From Candidatus Phocaeicola excrementigallinarum (GTDB lineage: Bacteria > Bacteroidota > Bacteroidia > Bacteroidales > Bacteroidaceae): a DNA stretch of 64,000 bases. Of this stretch, positions 9,336 through 18,775 are shown piece by piece. A program made the position numbers and the translations under genes. Each line of letters begins with the position of its first letter. Positions within the stretch are counted from its first letter, which is position 1. The DNA lies in the NCBI GenBank assembly GCA_019120125.1, contig DWVR01000049.1, forward strand, positions 1 to 64,000, in the 5' to 3' direction. The notes beneath the pieces are model-generated. The model was given only the letters and a program-made list of their open reading frames with translations, made no database searches and was not told the origin of the DNA.

Positions 9336-9587
9336 CTATGCGGACTTGTCATTTTCGTTCTCCAGCTTTTTCCACCATTTGGTGTAGCGGCGTGTCAACT
9401 TATAGTATATATACACTCCGGCATAGAGCCAGATGATGTTGCTGAATATTTGCAGGGTCTTATGACCTTCCAGCATCGGGTAGAAAGTAAGGAAACAGAT
9501 GATTTCCTGTATGAACATGGTGGCGAGATAGCCTATAATAAGGTAGAGAGCCGCCATCGGTTTCGAATAGTTGCTTTTCGGTTTCAT
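9336..9587 (-). CDS. Small membrane protein, unknown function
   Basis: An 83-aa protein with two hydrophobic segments (about residues 12-38 and 46-62) and a basic, charged tail (RRYTKWWKKLENENDK). No family recognised. It is the last gene of the minus-strand operon after the DUF2975 protein, 13 bp downstream of it, so it may work with that protein in the membrane. It is also possible that it is simply co-transcribed. Confidence 0.65.
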   Translation of the reverse strand: MKPKSNYSKPMAALYLIIGYLATMFIQEIICFLTFYPMLEGHKTLQIFSNIIWLYAGVYIYYKLTRRYTKWWKKLENENDKSA

Positions 9588-9600
9588 AGGTTTCAGGGTT

Positions 9601-10257
9601 TTATATGGTCAGATCTTGTTCTTCCTTGATTTTCACAGCCGCGGCATAAATTTCAGTAAACAGAATGATGGAAAGAAGTATGCTCCATTCGCAATCTGTC
9701 TTTTCGATTCCGGTTACCTGGTAGCCATGAAGCACTATTTGGCTCATCGCATCCCTTTCCAGCAGCCATTGGTAGATGGCTATAAAAATGTTGATACCTA
9801 CATTTACATAAGCAAACCAGCGGATCCACTTCACATTCTGTCTGGAAAAGATGTCACTTTTCGAGACCCGGAGAGACAGACGGACCAGACAATAAATGGC
9901 ATATATCCCAAGACCCGCGAATATGAAAGCTCCTCCAATCATGAATATAAGCGTGGACAGTCTCATCGATACTTTGCATGCAATTCCTGAAGTTGCATAA
10001 GGCACTGTAATGGTCCTATCGGGTGCTTGCAGCGTTGCCTGGCCGTGTATCTTTTCCGGAATGACATTGAAAATTACCGGTACAAGGGAGCCTGACGGAA
10101 GTCCTTCTGTTTCTCCGGCCTTATATTCTTCGTATCCTTCTCCTTCCTGCAGATAATCGAACAACTTGTGCGAATCATCGTGAAAGAAAAGACTGGATGT
10201 AAGCTCTATGCATGATCCGATGATGGTAAGTATAGCTAACAGACTTATATACTTCAT
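9601..10257 (-). CDS. DUF2975 family membrane protein
   Basis: A 218-aa membrane protein. Four hydrophobic segments are visible (about 3-20, 98-120, 142-160 and 188-208) with an extracytoplasmic region between the first and second. DIFSRQNVKWIRWFAY and the C-terminal KIKEEQDLTI are typical of DUF2975. Members often precede a small HTH regulator, but none is present here. It sits 11 bp after the CPBP protease gene. Confidence 0.78.
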   Translation of the reverse strand: MKYISLLAILTIIGSCIELTSSLFFHDDSHKLFDYLQEGEGYEEYKAGETEGLPSGSLVPVIFNVIPEKIHGQATLQAPDRTITVPYATSGIACKVSMRLSTLIFMIGGAFIFAGLGIYAIYCLVRLSLRVSKSDIFSRQNVKWIRWFAYVNVGINIFIAIYQWLLERDAMSQIVLHGYQVTGIEKTDCEWSILLSIILFTEIYAAAVKIKEEQDLTI

Positions 10258-10268
10258 GGCAAAAATGT

Positions 10269-11081
10269 TTAGATGGTTAGATTGTCATTGTTTCTCCATA
10301 CGGGCAGTTGTGGCAGCAGCCTGCTTTTCAGATACCATACGCATGCCACTGTGATCGCGGCCCCTGCAAGTGCCAACCCTGCGGCTCCGCTCGCGCCCAG
10401 CATTTCCACCATGGTCGCGTCGGGGTCCTCCACCAGATGATAAAGCAATACCGAGGTGCCGTTATTGACAAAATGCATCAACATGCCTGGCAGCAGGCTG
10501 CCTGTGCGGTAATACACCCATCCGAGTGCCAGTCCCGTCACGAAAGCAAACGGAATCTGAATTGGATTGCCGTGGCCTATTCCGAAGAGCAGGGCGGGAA
10601 CCACAATCGCCCACACCGGATTCTTCCATCTGCTCAGAAGATAACCCTGCATGGCTCCACGGAACAGCAGCTCTTCCATCAGAGGAGCCATGATGACGAT
10701 GGCAATGACTCCCAGCGGATTATTCATCATTCTGTCGAATGCCGCTTCCATTGTGTTGGGAAGTCCGGCAAGCTCGTTCAGGTAGTTGGTCCACATACCC
10801 ATGCCCACAATGAGGACAATGGATGTGAGAAGTACTTTTCCGGTATGGGGGAAATTGAATTTCAAGTCGGAACCTTTCACGTATTTGGCCAGCAGCACGT
10901 GGGCGGCTACCGCTATGGAAAATATAAGCTGCGCCCAGAGAATAACCGTCATGTAGGTCGGGTCGTTTTGGTCAGGAATCTCGAAAGTGCCGCTGAAAAT
11001 CATATATCCGCCGGCCATTACACCGAAAACGGCAATCTGATACAAAAAGAAGTAGATGAAAAGTTTGATTATTCGTTTCAT
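10269..11081 (-). CDS. CPBP family intramembrane metalloprotease
   Basis: A 270-aa protein with about eight hydrophobic segments and the Abi/CPBP (Rce1-like) motifs: EELLFRGAMQGYL (about 139-151; the Glu-Glu and Arg are the conserved residues), FGIGHGN (about 175) and MLMHFVNN (about 215), the His residues contributing to the metal site. Family members cleave membrane-anchored or prenylated substrates or process small peptides; the substrate here is unknown. In bacteria some act in bacteriocin self-immunity, but no bacteriocin gene is adjacent. Operon with DUF2975 downstream and DUF3836 upstream. Confidence 0.85.
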   Translation of the reverse strand: MKRIIKLFIYFFLYQIAVFGVMAGGYMIFSGTFEIPDQNDPTYMTVILWAQLIFSIAVAAHVLLAKYVKGSDLKFNFPHTGKVLLTSIVLIVGMGMWTNYLNELAGLPNTMEAAFDRMMNNPLGVIAIVIMAPLMEELLFRGAMQGYLLSRWKNPVWAIVVPALLFGIGHGNPIQIPFAFVTGLALGWVYYRTGSLLPGMLMHFVNNGTSVLLYHLVEDPDATMVEMLGASGAAGLALAGAAITVACVWYLKSRLLPQLPVWRNNDNLTI

Positions 11082-11122
11082 GATAATTGTCTGTTTTGTT
11101 ATGAATGGGTAAATATAGTGAT

Positions 11123-11530
11123 TTATTTTTTATTCTCAGTAAGCAGGAATCCATTTTCGATGTCCTGAAAATAAATGCTCTGCTGGCAGTTCTGGCTGAA
11201 TGTCTCTGAATCCTTGTTCCATTCGGCGTATTCAATCAGGCAGACACTGCCGTCAGAGATATAAGTAAGCATATATGTCGGATTCCATGTGAGGTCTGAA
11301 GCGTTCCAGCGGTAAGCTTTTTTCTCCGTCAGATTTCCATCGGCACTGTATTGATATTCGTATTTCAGTTTCGGAGTGATTGAAATGCCGTCAGCGTTCA
11401 GTGTGGACACAATCATCGAGTTGTCGCCTTCGCCGTATATAAAGGTCTCTTGTGCGTCGGCAGTAGTGAAACTCATCAGTGTGGCTGCAAAAAGGGTGGC
11501 CAGGACTGTTTTTACGGATGTCTTTTTCAT
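11123..11530 (-). CDS. DUF3836-like secreted protein
   Basis: A 135-aa protein with a clear signal peptide (basic start, hydrophobic core, cleavage near TADAQE about residue 26). The mature part has YEYQYSADGNLTEKKAY-type segments reminiscent of Bacteroidales DUF3836 proteins and RHS-like beta-strand repeats. No active site is seen. It is 41 bp upstream of the CPBP protease gene and has a -7 box at 11597-11604, so it may lead the operon. Confidence 0.7.
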   Translation of the reverse strand: MKKTSVKTVLATLFAATLMSFTTADAQETFIYGEGDNSMIVSTLNADGISITPKLKYEYQYSADGNLTEKKAYRWNASDLTWNPTYMLTYISDGSVCLIEYAEWNKDSETFSQNCQQSIYFQDIENGFLLTENKK

Positions 11531-11596
11531 AATGGTAGTTTTTTGATTTGTTATTGTTTTTCTAATCTCAATAATTATTTATTGTTTTTCGATATG

Positions 11597-11604
11597 CAAA
11601 TATA
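11597..11604 (-). promoter_or_regulatory. -7 box upstream of DUF3836 gene
   Basis: Minus-strand TATATTTG fits TAnnTTTG, 66 bp before the ATG, in a very A/T-rich stretch (11540-11690). Confidence 0.55.
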
Positions 11605-11739
11605 TATACTATTTTTGAATCTAAAAAAGAAAATCGAGAAAAATTTATCGAAAAACAGTAATTTATTCTTGAAAATCACAAATCATCCCTTTTGAAGTCT
11701 CAGGAAAAGACATCCGGAGACATGTCAAAATGATCTGAA

Positions 11740-11820
11740 ACACACAGAGGCACAGAGACATAGAGTTTATTTATTGCTTCACAAGCATGTTCTCTCCGTG
11801 TCTTTGTGCCTCCGTGTGTC
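11740..11820 (-). terminator. ACACAGAG-type hairpin after efflux operon
   Basis: Imperfect inverted repeat of about 25 bp: 11740-11765 (ACACACAGAGGCACAGAG start) pairs with 11791-11820 (ends CCTCCGTGTGTC). It follows the last gene of the TolC-HlyD-MFS operon. Related hairpins end two other minus-strand units at 34677-34728 and 52401-52466. The rest of the 356-bp gap 11531-11886 is A/T-rich with no gene seen. Confidence 0.55.
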
Positions 11821-11886
11821 GTTTTTTAATTACGGTACACTTTCTTTCTTGATAGTCGTACAGTTGAATGCCAGGCAATGACGGAT

Positions 11887-13491
11887 TCAGACCATATCTT
11901 CGCCCGTCCGAACTACAGGAACCCGAATGGTCTTGTGGAAAGGGACGAAGCGGGAAACTACGGTTACCACTATAGTAATCGCCAGCATCCATCCCAGAAT
12001 ATGTTTCAGAGCAAGCAGCAGGCTTTGTTGTTGCAATACAGTGTAAAGACTGTTGGTGGCAAGCTGCATGGCTTCGTCAATACCGTGTCCCTGTGCCAGA
12101 TTGTTGCTGAGCGATGAGGAATAGCGCGATGCGGCAAGCTGGTCGACCAAGGTGATGTTTTCCGAAAGCTGTACCATATACTTTTGCTGCAGCCGGTAGA
12201 GGACATTGCTGTAGATGGCCGATGCCATGACGGGGGCCAGCACCGCACGGAACGTTATCAGAAAGAATGCGTTGAATATAAGAAGTTTGGGCTTGAGGTC
12301 TTCCACAACAAACAGTCCGAAGGCGATAAGCAATATCATCATGCCCAGTCCGCGGAAGAAAAGGGGGACGAAAAGAGCCTCATAGGTGCTGTCGGGTGAG
12401 ATAGTGAAATAGAGCATCCCGAAAAAGATGACGAAACAGGCCATGCCGCCGGCGATGAGAAAACGGAAACGCCATCTCTGCCAGCGGAACCACCAGAAGC
12501 AGATGAAGGCTCCCAATATATATCCCGGAATGAGGTATATATATAAGGTGTAGTTATGCACGTTGTCCACTCTCAGGATAGTGGTCATGTAGTTGCTCAG
12601 CAGGGTGGTCGACGTGCTGAAGAACATGACGAGTATCATGTAGAAATAGCCCAGAATGGCTTTCCACTGGAAAAGGGGCTTCAGACTGACGTAGGGACTT
12701 GGCGAATGAAACTGCTCCCACAGGAAAAGGGCGATGAGCAACGGAGCTATCACGATGTAGGTGCAGATTTTGGGTGAAGCCATCCAGTCGGATATCTTTC
12801 CGTAGGTGATGACGTAGACCAGCATCAGCAGTCCGGTGGAGATGATGACCATTTCTCTCGGATGAAGCTCTTTCAGAGGGATGCCTTTCGACGGACGGTC
12901 GTGACGCAGGAAAATGATGACAAACAGGATGGCCAGAATGAGGAGCATCATCATGAAATAGTACATGTATTTCCAGTCGTAGTGATAGGCCAGCAGGGCG
13001 GTGACTATCATCGAGAGTTGTCCGCCGCTGAACACCAGCGGATAGAAATAGGCGTAGAACTCGCTTCTCACATCTGTGGGGCTGAACACGAACTTGATGC
13101 GGCGGATGAGCCAGAGCATGAGAAAGCCTTTCAGGAATCCGATGATGAAGCTGAAGATGATGAGCAGGTCGATGTTGGCGGAACGCGCGCATATCCAGCT
13201 CAAAAGGAACTGCAGGGTGAGATCGACCAGCAGCAACGACTTGCTGGAAAAAGAGTTCAGCACCTTCGGTACGATCGGGTAGGCGATGGCCATGCCCGCC
13301 GAAGCCGCGTAATAGCCGATAGTGATGTCCTCGGTATAGGCGCCGAGTGTGTTCGACACCTCCACCATGCTGCCCGTGTATGTTCCGTTGAGCATGGTGA
13401 CAGGCAGGATGATGAAGAATATCAGCCCTACGGACAGCCAGTCGGGTACCCACCGGCGTACGGGAATGTCAAGTTCTTGTGCGGTCATCAT
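11887..13491 (-). CDS. MFS efflux permease (EmrB/DHA2-like)
   Basis: A 534-aa membrane protein with about 14 hydrophobic segments, matching the DHA2 drug:proton antiporter layout. It has a large aqueous loop before the last segment (about 440-495), as seen in EmrB-type pumps. Its start overlaps the stop of the HlyD-like adaptor by four bases (ATGA-type), and a TolC-like channel is first in the operon. Together they form a tripartite exporter. The substrate (drug, bile acid, fatty acid) is not evident. Confidence 0.85.
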   Translation of the reverse strand: MMTAQELDIPVRRWVPDWLSVGLIFFIILPVTMLNGTYTGSMVEVSNTLGAYTEDITIGYYAASAGMAIAYPIVPKVLNSFSSKSLLLVDLTLQFLLSWICARSANIDLLIIFSFIIGFLKGFLMLWLIRRIKFVFSPTDVRSEFYAYFYPLVFSGGQLSMIVTALLAYHYDWKYMYYFMMMLLILAILFVIIFLRHDRPSKGIPLKELHPREMVIISTGLLMLVYVITYGKISDWMASPKICTYIVIAPLLIALFLWEQFHSPSPYVSLKPLFQWKAILGYFYMILVMFFSTSTTLLSNYMTTILRVDNVHNYTLYIYLIPGYILGAFICFWWFRWQRWRFRFLIAGGMACFVIFFGMLYFTISPDSTYEALFVPLFFRGLGMMILLIAFGLFVVEDLKPKLLIFNAFFLITFRAVLAPVMASAIYSNVLYRLQQKYMVQLSENITLVDQLAASRYSSSLSNNLAQGHGIDEAMQLATNSLYTVLQQQSLLLALKHILGWMLAITIVVTVVSRFVPFHKTIRVPVVRTGEDMV

Positions 13492-14558
13492 TTTCTTCTG
13501 AATGCTTCGGTTTCTACCATCATTCCGGCACGCAACTGTGCCATGTCGTCCGGCGTCACATTGTCGAAATCGATGCGTACGGGAATACGTTGCTGCACTT
13601 TCACGAAGTTTCCGGCCGAATTGTCAGTAGGCACCAGTGAATATTTCGAGCCGGTGGCTTCCGATATGGCGGTGACGTGCCCCTGAAATACCTTGTGGGG
13701 GATACCGTCCACTTTGATGCGTACGGGTTGTCCGATGTAGATGTTGCTGATCTGGGTCTCTCGATAATTGGCAGTGACCCATTTGTCCGACTGACGTACC
13801 AGATAGGAGAGGGTCTGTCCGGCCGACACATATTGGCCCGGTTCCAAGGTACGGCGTCCCATGTATCCGTCGTAAGGAGCGGTGACCACAGTATACGACA
13901 AGTTCAGGTTAGCCATGTCCAGTGCCGCCTCCGCACGCAGGATTCCGGCCTCCACGTTTACTTTCCGCTTGTTGGTTTCCGTGTATTGCGAACGTGCGGC
14001 GTCCTTTTGTCTGAGCAGTGCCTCATAGCGGGCCCGTGCCGCATCATAGTCGGCCTTGGCCTGGTCATATTGCTGTTCGGGTACCGATTCCTGCCGGAGC
14101 AGGCGTTCATAACGGTGGAAATCCTGCTCGGCTTTCCAGAGCCGTGCCTTGGCTTCTTCCAGACTGGCATTCTGTTCGGCGATACGGGTTTCTGAAGTCT
14201 CGATGTTCGAATGGAGCACACCGCGTGAACCTTGCGCGTCCATCAGTGCCGCTTCGGCTTCCTTCTGGCGGATCAGATACTCCCGGTTGTCGAGGACAAC
14301 GAGCGTGTCACCCTTGTGTACGAACTGGTGCTCTCGGAACCTAACCTCCTGGATGTAGCCCGAAACCCGGATGTTGACCGGTGCGATATATTGGTCGACA
14401 AAAGCATCGTTCGTGATTTCGTAACTGAAGTAACGCCAGAAGTAATTGACGGTCCAGAGCAGTCCGGAGCTAGCAATCAGCAGGCACACGGTGTTCAATA
14501 TGATATTACGGCGCTTGCGTTTCTTGAGCCGTTGGTATTTTGATTCGAGTGTACTCAT
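13488..14558 (-). CDS. HlyD/EmrA family membrane-fusion adaptor
   Basis: A 356-aa periplasmic adaptor. A single N-terminal membrane anchor (about residues 18-38) is followed by the biotinyl-lipoyl half motif (VNIRVSGYIQEVRFREHQFVH), a long alpha-hairpin (about 85-215, coiled coil) and the second lipoyl half plus beta barrel (VTAPYDGYMGRRTLEPGQYV). This is the bridge between the MFS permease and the TolC channel. It lies 30 bp after the TolC-like gene and overlaps the MFS gene by four bases. Confidence 0.9.
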   Translation of the reverse strand: MSTLESKYQRLKKRKRRNIILNTVCLLIASSGLLWTVNYFWRYFSYEITNDAFVDQYIAPVNIRVSGYIQEVRFREHQFVHKGDTLVVLDNREYLIRQKEAEAALMDAQGSRGVLHSNIETSETRIAEQNASLEEAKARLWKAEQDFHRYERLLRQESVPEQQYDQAKADYDAARARYEALLRQKDAARSQYTETNKRKVNVEAGILRAEAALDMANLNLSYTVVTAPYDGYMGRRTLEPGQYVSAGQTLSYLVRQSDKWVTANYRETQISNIYIGQPVRIKVDGIPHKVFQGHVTAISEATGSKYSLVPTDNSAGNFVKVQQRIPVRIDFDNVTPDDMAQLRAGMMVETEAFRRK

Positions 14559-14588
14559 AATGTTTCTTTATTTTGATTTAGACATGTC

Positions 14589-15908
14589 CTACAGTTTTCC
14601 AGCAGCCCGCTGCAGCTCGTAATACGTATAAACAACCTGCGCACGTGCCGTGGTCAGTTGCAGTTCGGCATCGAGCCGCAGATTGTCGGCATCAAGCAAG
14701 TCGGTCAGTATGGCCAGCTGGTTCAAGTAGCGGTTCCGCATGATGCGGAAGTTCTCTTCCGCCTGTTTTACCGAAAGTTTCAGGGCATCCACCCGCGCAA
14801 GTGCCTCGCTATGTTTCAGGTAGGCATTCCGCACTGTCATCCGGATTTGCTGACGGTGCTGTTCCTCCGCATTCCGGTACACGTCCACCTGTCGGCGTGC
14901 CTCACGGATGCGGTGCTTGCTCCGGTAAAGTGCCGAGAGCGGATAAGAGAAAGAAAGCCCGATGTTCCAGGCGTTGTTATACATGTCGGCCAATGTGCGT
15001 GAGACAGGGCGTGCGAGCGTGTTGGCCGCATAGAGCGACAACTGTGGCATCCGTTCTGCCTTTACTGCCTGAATGTTGTTTCTGGCCAGGTCGGTCTGGC
15101 GCATCCTCAGTGACATGGCAGGGTCGTTGGAATAAGCCTGGCTGATATAGTTCTCATATTCGTCCAGGCGGAGCACTTCGTCGAGCAAAGTCGTGTCAGG
15201 ACGGAGCAGCAGCGATTCGTCAAGTCCCAGCAGTATGTCCAGTTGCTGAGAGGTAAGCCGGATGTTGTTTTCCGTTTCCAGCAGTGACAGCCGGTTGTTG
15301 GTGAGTTGCATCTCGCTCCGCAGCACATCGTTGTTCGTGATCAATCCTTCCTCTTTCATCTGCCGGATGTCTTTCAGTCTCCGTTCCGATTCGTTGATGT
15401 TGCGTGTCAGCACCACGTGTTGCTTGTAAAGGCTGAAAAGAGTCAGATATTGTCTCAGAAGCGAAAGCTTGATGTCCGCGCGGTCGGTGGCCGTCTGCAG
15501 CACGGCGATTTCTTTTTCGATGTCAGCCTGGCGGATGGCATATCTGATACGTCCTCCATGATAGAGAGGCTGACTGACATTGACTGCATAATTCTGTGAC
15601 CAGTCGGGCGAGTCGGGACAGGTGGGGTCGGAGAGACCGTGTTCAAAAACTACAGGTTGTCCTACAAAACCTCCATTGAGGCCGATATTGATTTCCGGAA
15701 GACGGCTGGCGCGTGCCGTGCGGGCGCGGTCATCAGCAATCTGTTCTTTCAGCCGGTCGGCTGCCAGTTGCAGGTTCTGTTCCATTCCCCTGTCGAACAA
15801 CTGGCCAATACTAAGATAGAGCGAATCCTCGTCAATGGAAGCTTTCAGTGGGGCAATACCAAAAAGTCCGATTACTCCCGATACAAGAATCTGTTTGAGT
15901 TTGTACAT
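14589..15908 (-). CDS. TolC family outer-membrane efflux channel
   Basis: A 439-aa outer membrane factor with an N-terminal signal peptide (cleavage after about residue 24) and long heptad-rich helices in two related halves, typical of TolC. GLNGGFVGQ and the WNIGLSFSYPL segment correspond to beta-barrel strands. It is the first gene of the efflux operon, transcribed from a -7 box at 15957-15964, followed by the HlyD-like and MFS genes. The gene order supports a dedicated export system. Confidence 0.9.
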   Translation of the reverse strand: MYKLKQILVSGVIGLFGIAPLKASIDEDSLYLSIGQLFDRGMEQNLQLAADRLKEQIADDRARTARASRLPEINIGLNGGFVGQPVVFEHGLSDPTCPDSPDWSQNYAVNVSQPLYHGGRIRYAIRQADIEKEIAVLQTATDRADIKLSLLRQYLTLFSLYKQHVVLTRNINESERRLKDIRQMKEEGLITNNDVLRSEMQLTNNRLSLLETENNIRLTSQQLDILLGLDESLLLRPDTTLLDEVLRLDEYENYISQAYSNDPAMSLRMRQTDLARNNIQAVKAERMPQLSLYAANTLARPVSRTLADMYNNAWNIGLSFSYPLSALYRSKHRIREARRQVDVYRNAEEQHRQQIRMTVRNAYLKHSEALARVDALKLSVKQAEENFRIMRNRYLNQLAILTDLLDADNLRLDAELQLTTARAQVVYTYYELQRAAGKL

Positions 15909-15956
15909 AAAGAAAGCTTTTTAGTTAAGCGTGAAGCGGATTGTGGCTTCCGGTTG

Positions 15957-15964
15957 CAAAGATA
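15957..15964 (-). promoter_or_regulatory. -7 box of the efflux operon
   Basis: Minus-strand TATCTTTG matches TAnnTTTG, about 48 bp before the TolC-like ATG. The 320-bp gap 15909-16228 otherwise holds only this and the plus-strand promoter; no gene is seen. Confidence 0.6.
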
Positions 15965-16100
15965 CGGATTTTGTCGCAGAAAAAACGGGATTCTCCGGCA
16001 ATTATCGTCCGGACTTCTTTCCAGAATACCCTCAGAAAGGCAAGAATCGCGGCTCTGGCCCCTTATTTTTTCTTTCTGAACAAAAGATTCAAGCATTTTA

Positions 16101-16132
16101 TTTCGGGATTTAAATTTATAGTCTTACCTTTA
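16101..16132 (+). promoter_or_regulatory. Candidate promoter of the GHL10/GH29 operon
   Basis: TTTC (16101-16104), a 20-bp spacer and TACCTTTA (16125-16132). Each box has one mismatch to TTTG/TAnnTTTG but the spacing is right. It would leave a leader of about 90 nt before the ATG at 16229. Confidence 0.45.
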
Positions 16133-16228
16133 CACAATCATATAAAAAACATTCTTTAAACAGACAGATTAGAAACAATAAGGGGAATAGTCTCCGCAGC
16201 AATGTAAAATAATTAAATATTTATTTGT

Positions 16229-17368
16229 ATGAAAGTAAAATTCTTGTTGTCTGCCATGATGGCATGCGCATTGGGCTTGGGCTCTTGTGCGGACAAACCG
16301 AGTGTGGAAATCCCGCTTTACGGCTGGGAAGGTGAGAATCAGGAATCTACGGAAGCTACCATCCGTACGGATTTCAAGAAATGGAAAGATCATGGACTGA
16401 AGGGTATCTGCTACAACACAGGCGGATTCAATGCGGAAAAGCATGCGCTCGCTTCCAAAATCGCCCATGAAAACGGACTTGAATATCATGCGTGGATTCC
16501 GGCCATGCTGAAGGGCGATGCTGATTCTACTTGGTATGCCGTGAACCGTAAAGGAGAGTCTGCCTATACAGTACAAGCATACGTGCCTTATTATAAGGCA
16601 ATGTGTCCGAACAATCCGGATGTCATCAATTATCTGGTGACTGAATACGGCAAGATTGCCGACATTCCTGAAGTGGACTATATCCATCTGGACTATATCC
16701 GTTATGTGGATGTGATTCTGGCCCGCGGATTGTGGGACAAATACGGACTGGTGATGAACGAGGAATATCCTACCGCCGACTATTGCTATTGTGACAAGTG
16801 TGTGGCTGACTTCAAGGAAGCCTCAGGCATCGACATCAAGTCCATCGAAGACCCGTCCACTTGCGAGGAATGGAAACAGTTCCGTTGTGATGTCATCACG
16901 AGTCTGGTGAACAAGATTGCGGATGCCGTACATGCGAAAGGCAAGAAGATAAGTGCCGCTGTGTTCCCGGGACCGGAAGGCTATGCCAAGAAGATGGTCC
17001 GTCAGGAATGGAACAAATGGAATCTTGACGCGGTGTTCCCGATGAACTATAATGACTTCTATCTGGAACCGGCCGCATGGGTGGGCAAGATCACCAAGCA
17101 GGAAGTGGACGCCGTGGAAGGCAAGATGCCTGTATATAGCGGACTGTTCATCTGCAACGACTGGAAGAACAAGGCCAGCATCAAGGATCCGGAAGGTCAT
17201 GGACTGATTCCGTCTGAAATCTCCGAAGCTGTGCACGGTGCGATGGAGGCTGGAGCAGCCGGTCTTTCCCTGTTCACTCCTTCAAGAATGACCGATGAAC
17301 ATTGGGCAGAGCTCGACAAGGCACTGAAAGCCGTAGGCGAGGAGATGGCCGCCTCACAGAACAAGTAA
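16229..17368 (+). CDS. Glycosyl-hydrolase-like (GHL10-type) lipoprotein
   Basis: A 379-aa predicted lipoprotein (lipobox GLGSC about residue 20). The mature part looks like a TIM barrel of the glycosyl-hydrolase-like 10 type: GLEYHAWIPAM, VDYIHLDYIRYVD (about 150-163) and AVFPMNYNDFYLEPAAWVG resemble strands carrying active-site acids. The substrate is unknown. It starts an operon with a GH29 fucosidase 35 bp downstream and a CBM9-like protein, so a role on fucosylated glycans is a context inference. A small Cys pair (YCYCDKC) is unusual and might bind metal. Confidence 0.65.
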   Translation: MKVKFLLSAMMACALGLGSCADKPSVEIPLYGWEGENQESTEATIRTDFKKWKDHGLKGICYNTGGFNAEKHALASKIAHENGLEYHAWIPAMLKGDADSTWYAVNRKGESAYTVQAYVPYYKAMCPNNPDVINYLVTEYGKIADIPEVDYIHLDYIRYVDVILARGLWDKYGLVMNEEYPTADYCYCDKCVADFKEASGIDIKSIEDPSTCEEWKQFRCDVITSLVNKIADAVHAKGKKISAAVFPGPEGYAKKMVRQEWNKWNLDAVFPMNYNDFYLEPAAWVGKITKQEVDAVEGKMPVYSGLFICNDWKNKASIKDPEGHGLIPSEISEAVHGAMEAGAAGLSLFTPSRMTDEHWAELDKALKAVGEEMAASQNK

Positions 17369-17403
17369 TAGACATATTTTAATTAACTCAATATCTAAAA
17401 CAC

Positions 17404-18759
17404 ATGAAACTCAAAAGTACACTTCTGATCGCGCTGTCTCTTATGGCATCCGCAATCGTGCCGGCACAGGCTGAAACGCCTGAGCAGAAGGCTGAACGCA
17501 TGGAATGGTTCTCGAGAGCGAAACTCGGTATCTTCATCCATTGGGGAATCTATTCCACCGGACGGACTTCCGAAAGCTGGGCGTTCCACAACAAGATTGT
17601 TCCCATTGATGAATACATGGACCAGAAAAACGAGTTTACCGCTGCAAACTACGATCCGGCCTATTGGGCAAAGCTCATCAAGGAAAGTGGAGCGCAATAT
17701 ACGGTCATCACGACAAAACATCACGACGGATTCGCGTTGTGGGACACAAAAGCCGGCGATTTCAGTGCCGTGAAGTCCTCGCCTGCCAAAAGGGACGTAA
17801 TCGCGCCGTTTGTGGAGGAAGTCAGAAAACAGGGCATCAAGCTGGGATTCTACTACTCGCTCATCGACTGGCCGAGAGAAGACTATCCGAACATCTACCG
17901 GGAAGGTCCTGCTAAATATGACATCCACAAGGAACCGAAAAGATGGCAGCATTTCGTGGACTTCAACTTCGCGCAGTTGAGAGAGCTGAACGAGACTTGG
18001 AAACCTGACCTCTATTGGTTTGACGGCGACTGGGAACAGACAGCCGAGGACTGGAGAGCCAAGGAAATCGTGGAAATGCTCCGCAAGACCACTCCGGGCG
18101 TGATCGTCAACTCCCGTATCCAGGGTCATGGCGACTATGACACACCGGAACTGGGCGTGCCCGTTACCCGTCCGGAATCAAAATGGTGGGAAACTTGTAT
18201 GACCATGAACGACTCATGGGGCTACCAGTTGGATGACCACAACTACAAGAGCCCGATGACGTTGCTGCGAATGCTTGTGGACTGTATCAGTCTGGGCGGT
18301 AATCTGTTGCTGGACATCGGCCCGAAAGCGGACGGAACCATTCCCGAAGAACAGGTGGCCATCCTGAAGGAGTTCGGCCGTTGGACATCCAAACATAAGG
18401 AAGCGATCTACGACACCAAGCCGGGCATTCCTGACGGACATGTACAGGCTTACACTTCATTGAGTCTGGACGGAAAGACACTCTATCTGTATGTTCCCTA
18501 TACTCCGAATGAAAGCATCGAGATCAAGGGCCTCAAGAGCAAGATCAAGGGCGTACGCGTAGTTGGCAACGGCACAGAGCTGAAGTGGATCCGTTATAAC
18601 GACATCTCCTGGAGCCAGGTTCCGGGCGTATGCTACGTGCAGGTCCCGAAAGATGTGCTTGACGAAAGGATTACCGTAATCGCGGTCGACCTGGAAGCGC
18701 CGATCGAACTTTATCGCGGAGCCGGACAAGTGCTCAGTTTCAATGATTATGACAAATAA
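17404..18759 (+). CDS. Alpha-L-fucosidase, GH29
   Basis: A 451-aa secreted retaining fucosidase. It has an SPI signal peptide (cleavage near AQAE, residue 23), the GH29 N-terminal block RAKLGIFIHWGIYS, TTKHHDGFALWDT, and the nucleophile Asp in DLYWFDGDW (about 206). The C-terminal 100 residues form the beta-sandwich. It removes terminal alpha-fucose from glycans or glycoconjugates, presumably in the periplasm. Second gene of the operon; a second GH29 gene lies at 60834. Linkage preference cannot be told from sequence. Confidence 0.93.
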   Translation: MKLKSTLLIALSLMASAIVPAQAETPEQKAERMEWFSRAKLGIFIHWGIYSTGRTSESWAFHNKIVPIDEYMDQKNEFTAANYDPAYWAKLIKESGAQYTVITTKHHDGFALWDTKAGDFSAVKSSPAKRDVIAPFVEEVRKQGIKLGFYYSLIDWPREDYPNIYREGPAKYDIHKEPKRWQHFVDFNFAQLRELNETWKPDLYWFDGDWEQTAEDWRAKEIVEMLRKTTPGVIVNSRIQGHGDYDTPELGVPVTRPESKWWETCMTMNDSWGYQLDDHNYKSPMTLLRMLVDCISLGGNLLLDIGPKADGTIPEEQVAILKEFGRWTSKHKEAIYDTKPGIPDGHVQAYTSLSLDGKTLYLYVPYTPNESIEIKGLKSKIKGVRVVGNGTELKWIRYNDISWSQVPGVCYVQVPKDVLDERITVIAVDLEAPIELYRGAGQVLSFNDYDK

Positions 18760-18775
18760 TTCAGTCAAAAATGCC